A program made the translations under genes and the position numbers. This document shows, piece after piece, positions 59,801 through 64,000 of a DNA stretch of 64,000 bases; position 1 is the first letter of the stretch; each line of letters starts with the position of its first letter. Origin of the DNA: Candidatus Omnitrophota bacterium (GTDB lineage: Bacteria > Omnitrophota > Gorgyraeia > JAUYCX01); assembly GCA_030692045.1 (NCBI GenBank), contig JAUYCX010000035.1:62001-126000 (forward strand). Direction: 5' to 3'. Below the pieces are notes generated by a model. The model was not told the origin of the DNA and searched no databases. It saw nothing but the letters and a program-made list of their open reading frames with translations.

Positions 59801-59841
59801 TTTTTCTTGCGCCGAAAAAGTATTTTCGGCATCAAGAAAAA
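59801..59841. promoter_or_regulatory. Inverted repeat in the divergent regulator gap
   Basis: tttttcttg (59801-59809) and gccgaaaa (59811-59818), loop agta, with ttttcggc (59823-59830) and caagaaaaa (59833-59841). The outer word tttttcttg appears again at 59862-59870 next to the promoter. Candidate operator for one of the flanking HTH proteins. Confidence 0.55.
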
Positions 59842-59867
59842 TTTAAGCGCCAGTTGGCAAATTTTTC

Positions 59868-59896
59868 TTGACAGAACTTCTAAAATATTGTATAAA
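59868..59896 (+). promoter_or_regulatory. Consensus sigma-70 promoter for merR-like gene
   Basis: TTGACA (59868-59873), 17 bp, TATAAA (59891-59896). Gives a leader of about 80 bases with no evident structure. Confidence 0.8.
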
Positions 59897-59981
59897 TACA
59901 AAAAGTAGTATTAATAGTATTTTAAGTTTTTTTATTACCTCCCATTCTAAACAACATAAAAGAACCATTTAAACTTAACTT

Positions 59982-60326
59982 ATGCCATCAGGACTCAATA
60001 AATTAAATTCCAGCATTAACCAGCCACTTTTTACAATCGGTATTACATCAAACTTAATAGGTGTTTGTCAGGCAACCTTACGGATTTGGGAAAAGAAGGG
60101 TTTGATTCAAGCCTATCGGATAGGAAAGAATCGTTTTTATTCCCAATGTAATATTGACAGACTCAAAGAAATTAAACGGCTTCTGCAAGAAGAAAGGATA
60201 AACATTGCCGGAGTAAAGAGCATTCTTAAAAAATTGTTTTGCTGGGAAGTTAAAAGATGCTCATTAAAGGAAAGAAAAATCTGCCCGGTTTACAAACAAA
60301 ATACGGAAGCAAAAAACAAAAGTTAA
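59982..60326 (+). CDS. MerR-type regulator with Cys-rich tail
   Basis: 114 residues. MerR HTH: FTIGITSNLIGVCQATLRIW, EKKGLIQAYRIGKNRFYS, then a helical arm. C-terminal CWEVKRCSLKERKICPVY holds a CWE-x3-C-x7-C motif seen after sensors and regulators in many anaerobes, likely binding metal or Fe-S. Effector unknown. Confidence 0.8.
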   Translation: MPSGLNKLNSSINQPLFTIGITSNLIGVCQATLRIWEKKGLIQAYRIGKNRFYSQCNIDRLKEIKRLLQEERINIAGVKSILKKLFCWEVKRCSLKERKICPVYKQNTEAKNKS

Positions 60327-60411
60327 TTTATATATTATTTTTTTTCAATTTTACCTATAAAGGCTGTTTATAAATTAAATAGCAAGCTTATTTCAAAGAC
60401 AGTTAAGGCAA

Positions 60412-60440
60412 TTGACAGAGAAGATGTTTTTTGATATAAA
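60412..60440 (+). promoter_or_regulatory. Consensus sigma-70 promoter for moeA
   Basis: TTGACA (60412-60417), 17 bp, TATAAA (60435-60440), 46 bases ahead of the moeA ATG, in an otherwise featureless 160-base gap. Confidence 0.82.
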
Positions 60441-60486
60441 TAAATTATTCTAAAACTTGACTTTCAAAAATATCTTTTAATTCTCC

Positions 60487-61713
60487 ATGATTAGCGCTGA
60501 TAAAGCTAAAAAAATAATCCTAAAAAGCATCTTGCCATTAAAGGAAACTGAATTGCTTTTTTTTCCTTCCTGTCTGGGTCGTGTCTTGGCTACCAACATT
60601 AAATCAAAAGAAAATACTCCTTCTTTTAACAACAGCGCAATGGATGGATTTGCGCTAAGTGCCAAGGATACTTCAGGTGCATCCCAGCAAAACCCAAGTG
60701 TTTTAGAAGTGATTGAAGATGTGCCAGCAGGTTATGTTGCCAAGAAAAGACTTAAAGCAGGTCAGGCAATAAGGATTATGACTGGTGCGCCATTGCCAAA
60801 AGGAGCTGATTGTGTGGTGATGGTGGAGGAGACAAAGAAGACAGAAGACAGAAGACAGAATACCGAATTGATAAAAATCTTTAGAAAAATAAAGCCGCGC
60901 GAGAATGTGCGCCTTGCTGGTGAGGATGTAAAGAAGAAAGAACTGGTGATTAAAAAAGGCGCTCTCCTTAAATCAGGGCACATCGGAATGTTGGCATCAT
61001 TAGGTTTTCATAAAATCAAGGTATTTAGAAAGCCTAGGGTAGCAATTTTGGCAACCGGTGATGAGTTGGCGGATATTAGAAAAGAGCTTAAGCCCGGAAA
61101 AATTCGTAATTCCAATTCCTACTCTCTCTATGCCCAAGTTTTAAAAACAGGCGCTATTCCTTTATTATTAGGGATTGCCAGAGACAGACCAAATGAATTA
61201 AAGCAGAAAATAAAAAAAGGGCTTAATTGCGATATGCTTTTGGTTTCAGGAGGCATTTCCGTGGGAGATTATGATTTTGTTAAGGATGTCTTAAAAGATT
61301 TAGGTATGGAAATAAAATTCTGGAAGGTAGCCATGCGTCCGGGAAAGCCACTTGCATTTGGAAAAATAGGATGTGTCCCTATTTTTGGATTACCGGGAAA
61401 TCCAGTTTCAAGTATGGTTGCCTTTGAACAATTTGTCAGGCCCGCGATATTAAAAATGTCTGGAGCGACTGATTTGTTTAGATTTCATCTGCCTGCAATT
61501 ATTAAACAGGATGTCCAAAAAAAGAAGGGTTTGCGGTATTTCTTGCGCGTAGTTTTGGAAAATAGAAATGGCAGGCTTTTTGCTTCTTTAACAGGGCCAC
61601 AGGGTTCGGGTATTTTAAAATCTATGATTTTGGCTAATGGTATTATGGAATTACCCGAGGATGTTAGTTGCGTGAGAAAAGGCGAGTGTGTGCAGGTTAC
61701 TTACATTGATTAA
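60487..61713 (+). CDS. moeA: Molybdopterin molybdenumtransferase MoeA
   Basis: 408 residues, four-domain MoeA. NSAMDGFALSAKD, RIMTGAPLPKGADCVVMVEE, VAILATGDELADI, SGGISVGDYDFVKDV and FGLPGNPVSSMVAFEQFV. Inserts molybdate (or tungstate) into molybdopterin, in line with the molybdoenzyme cluster that begins downstream. Confidence 0.94.
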   Translation: MISADKAKKIILKSILPLKETELLFFPSCLGRVLATNIKSKENTPSFNNSAMDGFALSAKDTSGASQQNPSVLEVIEDVPAGYVAKKRLKAGQAIRIMTGAPLPKGADCVVMVEETKKTEDRRQNTELIKIFRKIKPRENVRLAGEDVKKKELVIKKGALLKSGHIGMLASLGFHKIKVFRKPRVAILATGDELADIRKELKPGKIRNSNSYSLYAQVLKTGAIPLLLGIARDRPNELKQKIKKGLNCDMLLVSGGISVGDYDFVKDVLKDLGMEIKFWKVAMRPGKPLAFGKIGCVPIFGLPGNPVSSMVAFEQFVRPAILKMSGATDLFRFHLPAIIKQDVQKKKGLRYFLRVVLENRNGRLFASLTGPQGSGILKSMILANGIMELPEDVSCVRKGECVQVTYID

Positions 61714-61741
61714 GATAAAGTTTTGAAAAAAGGGGGTGCAG

Positions 61742-62206
61742 GTGTCTTTAAAATTTCTTAAATTAATTTTAGGAATGCTTTATCTTATTTTTAGTGTGGT
61801 AGCCACAAGTCAACTCTATGCTCAACATAGCCCATCTCATCATAGTGACGCAGTAACTACTGCCACGCCTAAATTGGAGCCAGGGCAGGTCGTAATAACT
61901 GGCAAGGTTATTTGTTTAGGTTGCCATTTAAAAAAAGAAAAAAGCGCCAAAGCACAATGTTCAATTTACGGACATACAAATGCATTAGTTGTTGAAAAGG
62001 CAATTGATGCACAAGGGAAAAAAATTTTAGAAGCAAAGGATAAAATTTATCAATTCTTGCACAATGCTCAATCGGATAAATTAGTTAAGGACCATACTTA
62101 CGCTGGTAAAACAGTCATTATTACCGGAAAGATTTATCCTGAGGCAAATATTATAGAAGTTAATTTTTTCAAAGAGAAAAAAGTAAAGGGAGGTAAGGTT
62201 AAATGA
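61742..62206 (+). CDS. Exported small protein with a CxxCH motif
   Basis: About 154 residues, GTG start (61742 after AAAAGGGGG; 61736 also possible). Signal peptide (LILGMLYLIFSVVATSQLYA), histidine-rich stretch HSPSHHSDA, then ITGKVICLGCHLKKEKSAKA with CLGCH, AQCSIYGHTNALVV and a C-terminal beta domain (KTVIITGKIYPEANII). CxxCH could bind heme c or another metal; relatives I recall do not all keep the His. Overlaps the porin gene by 4 bases. No firm family. Confidence 0.65.
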   Translation: MSLKFLKLILGMLYLIFSVVATSQLYAQHSPSHHSDAVTTATPKLEPGQVVITGKVICLGCHLKKEKSAKAQCSIYGHTNALVVEKAIDAQGKKILEAKDKIYQFLHNAQSDKLVKDHTYAGKTVIITGKIYPEANIIEVNFFKEKKVKGGKVK

Positions 62207-63501
62207 GAAGAGCATTTATAGTTATTATGGTTTTAGCGTTTATTTTCACCTTCGCGCAAAAAGGATTTACAGATTCTCAGGAAGAGATACAGGCATTAAA
62301 ACATCAGGTTAAGGAATTGATGACGCGTATTGAAAAATTAGAGCAGGACCAAGCAAAATCAAAAGAAGTTGTAGCCGCGACAAAAGAAGATGTTACTAAG
62401 GTTAAAGATGCAGCTAGCCGTGTAGATTTAAGCAATGCCTTATCCAAACTAAAACTAAAAGGCAGATGGGCAGCGGGTTATTATGCTTCTGGTAAAGCTG
62501 GTTCCTATCCAGATGGCTCTTTTGAAATCCCTGAAGGCAAGATTCAGTTTGCCTTTGAGCCAGATAAGATAAATACAATTGTGATGAGATTTAATGTGAA
62601 TAATGCAACTGCTCAAGTTCCCTTGATGGATTATTTTTATTTGCAGTCAAAGGATTTCTTGCCATTTTTAAAGGATACGCCCTTTAGTTTAAATAGCCGC
62701 TTAGGCAGATTTAAATTGGGTTTTGGCGAAGAAACCTGGTCAGATAACCCAGTAGAAAGCATTCTCCCTTCTAACTCAGCAGCAAAGACAGGAGCCTCTG
62801 ATGAAGGTTTTGAATTGGCTGGTAAAATTAAATTAGACAAAATTAGATTAAAGCCATTGGGTTGGGTAGTTTCCATGAGTGATGGCAACAGCGGTGTGGG
62901 TTCAGACTCTGGAGCAGCCAAGGCTTTTATGGGCAAGTTTAATTACTCACCCATTGACCCTTTGTATCTTTCTTTTAGTTACTATGACTCTGGTGATTTA
63001 AAAATTTCCAATTCAGAATTTTCCATTGCAGGTTTAGTTTCTCGGCCAACCGGCGCCACCAATTGGGAAAGAAGGGTTTGGGAATTTGATGCCAGATATG
63101 ATTTTGGCAAAGGCAAGAAGCCCTTAGACCCACCTGTTTATTCTGACAGTAAGGCAATTGTTAGGTTATCTTATGGACAGTTTCTTGACGATATCGATAA
63201 GTCAACTGGTTCTCCTAAAGAGCGAAATGGTGACTTCGCTTTTGTGGATGGTATCTATAATTTTAACAAAAAGATTTATGGTGCAGGAAGGATCAGTTTT
63301 GTGGAGTTGGACGACAATGTAACTGCTAGTTTAAATAGCGTAACCACAAGTTTATACGACCGTTTTTCTTTCGGCGGTGGTTATCGTTGGTCAGACAATA
63401 CAATTATTAAACTTAGTTACGATATAAATAAAAATACAGGAGTTAGCACAGAAGATGCAGACGATAATCTGCTTTCCGCGATTGTGGCTACACAGTTTTG
63501 A
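62203..63501 (+). CDS. Outer-membrane porin with periplasmic coiled coil
   Basis: 432 residues. Signal peptide (ends FAQKGFTDSQ), a coiled coil of about 25-85 (EEIQALKHQVKELMTRIEKL), then beta-strands and a final Phe (IVATQF). Resembles the S-layer-homology-like/coiled-coil porins of respiratory gene clusters. Probably lets the substrate of the following molybdoenzyme through the outer membrane. Confidence 0.75.
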   Translation: MRRAFIVIMVLAFIFTFAQKGFTDSQEEIQALKHQVKELMTRIEKLEQDQAKSKEVVAATKEDVTKVKDAASRVDLSNALSKLKLKGRWAAGYYASGKAGSYPDGSFEIPEGKIQFAFEPDKINTIVMRFNVNNATAQVPLMDYFYLQSKDFLPFLKDTPFSLNSRLGRFKLGFGEETWSDNPVESILPSNSAAKTGASDEGFELAGKIKLDKIRLKPLGWVVSMSDGNSGVGSDSGAAKAFMGKFNYSPIDPLYLSFSYYDSGDLKISNSEFSIAGLVSRPTGATNWERRVWEFDARYDFGKGKKPLDPPVYSDSKAIVRLSYGQFLDDIDKSTGSPKERNGDFAFVDGIYNFNKKIYGAGRISFVELDDNVTASLNSVTTSLYDRFSFGGGYRWSDNTIIKLSYDINKNTGVSTEDADDNLLSAIVATQF

Positions 63502-63569
63502 TGATGGTATAAATTACCAAGGTATAAACGCCAGTAATTTATCTACGCGGAGAGAGAAGGGGGGTAATT

Positions 63570-64000
63570 ATGAAAGATGCTTTATCAGAAAGCAAGTTAT
63601 CGCGTAAAGATTTCTTAAAATTAGGCTCGGCAGTTGGGCTGACTTTAGTTTCTTCGGCTATTCCTAAAACTGTTTTGGCAGCCACTGAGAAAAAGGATGA
63701 GGCTAAGATAAGATGGAAAAAAGGAGATGATATTCTTCTGCGTATGCAGGATGATTTAGCTCGCGCTTTAGCAAAGCCGACCGAAGAGCGTTCCTGGGCA
63801 ATGGTAATTGACATACGTAAGTGCGTAGGATGTTTTGCCTGCACCATTGCCTGTAAAGCAGAGAATGTGTCGCCTCCGGGTGTGGTTTATCGTCGAGTTC
63901 TCGATCTGGAAACAGGGAAATATCCAGAATTGCGCAGGGATTTTGTGCCAGTGCTTTGTAATCACTGCGAGAATGCTCCTTGTGTAACTGCTTGCCCGGT
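63570..64000 (+). CDS. Tat-type 4Fe-4S ferredoxin subunit, 5' part
   Basis: Runs off the window; 143 residues seen. AAGGGGGG lies 6 bases before ATG 63570. Tat-like signal [20 protein letters not shown] (SRKDFLK, with Arg-Lys in place of Arg-Arg). Then two ferredoxin sites: [15 protein letters not shown] and [14 protein letters not shown]. Fits the electron-transfer subunit of complex iron-sulfur molybdoenzymes (PsrB/NrfC/ArrB type). The catalytic subunit is expected just downstream. Confidence 0.88.
   Translation, partial: MKDALSESKLSRKDFLKLGSAVGLTLVSSAIPKTVLAATEKKDEAKIRWKKGDDILLRMQDDLARALAKPTEERSWAMVIDIRKCVGCFACTIACKAENVSPPGVVYRRVLDLETGKYPELRRDFVPVLCNHCENAPCVTACP

Noticed and set aside
1-64000. 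CRISPR arrays, insertion sequences, integrase or phage genes
   Set aside because: No regularly spaced repeats and no transposase or recombinase motif seen on either strand.

Overview
The window (AT-rich, bacterial, nearly every base coding) reads as part of a chromosome from an uncultured Gram-negative (diderm) anaerobe of the PVC superphylum, most likely a Candidatus Omnitrophota (OP3) type organism. The best single marker is the small basic protein at 33585-33875, which matches the PVC signature protein family (starts MSIHPSLK). Heptose-precursor genes (gmhA, hldE-C), a lysophospholipid/lipid A type acyltransferase, TonB/BtuB and outer-membrane barrels show an outer membrane. The assignment is inference from gene content. 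No rRNA, CRISPR array, transposase, integrase or phage gene was seen; one tRNA (Gly, anticodon CCC) is present.

Layout. 1-4518: end of lipB, a free-standing lipoyl carrier, then a lipid operon (glycosyltransferase, acyltransferase, GT2), pcm and a membrane exporter. 4540-15382: a cobalamin uptake and salvage regulon under two riboswitches: btuFCD-cobC-cobU-cbpA-cbpB-cobT-cobS-dph6-like, then btuB-tonB. It carries nucleotide-loop assembly and import genes but no corrin-ring synthesis, and holds a peptide plus radical-SAM pair (cobopeptide type). 15430-22864: housekeeping (sugar isomerase-like, Memo, Trm112, aroQ, M24 peptidase, efp, accB, accC, two Asp23-type genes). 22915-27566: PPi-type phosphofructokinase, gmhA, hldE-C, thiD2-thiE-thiC, tRNA-Gly. 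27576-36390: LysM/M23 lipoprotein, ATPase, phosphoesterase, HIT, dGTPase, HD-GYP, SPOR, PVC marker, SH3, M50, aroB. 36392-43698: GspB/GspA pair, two PilZ proteins (with an HD-GYP protein, a c-di-GMP theme), M48 protease, NIL domain, RluA, MazG, NadE. 43879-47451: sigma-like factor, outer-membrane barrel, ammonium transporter, PII. 47534-54748: ispH, rex, and a six-gene ion-translocating NADH dehydrogenase operon preceded by overlapping Rex operators. Its membrane subunits and last subunit are NQR-like, but its first subunit keeps the RnfC-type 4Fe-4S sites. 54782-58055: a compact PqqA-like peptide / PqqD / radical-SAM / UbiA prenyltransferase / polyprenyl synthase cassette that I cannot match to a described system. 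58132-60326: histidine kinase, HTH-response regulator, MerR. 60487-64000: moeA, a CxxCH protein, a porin and the start of a Tat-type 4Fe-4S subunit, the front of a molybdoenzyme respiratory cluster running off the window.

Intergenic DNA is unusually rich in perfect hairpins. At least two families recur: a composite AT-rich palindromic element (three copies, upstream of the lipoyl gene, amaP-like gene and amt) and short GC-rich 6-14 bp palindromes, one of which sits in loop L4 of the first cobalamin riboswitch. Most promoters I could read are TTGACA-17 bp-TATAAT type, and some genes appear leaderless.
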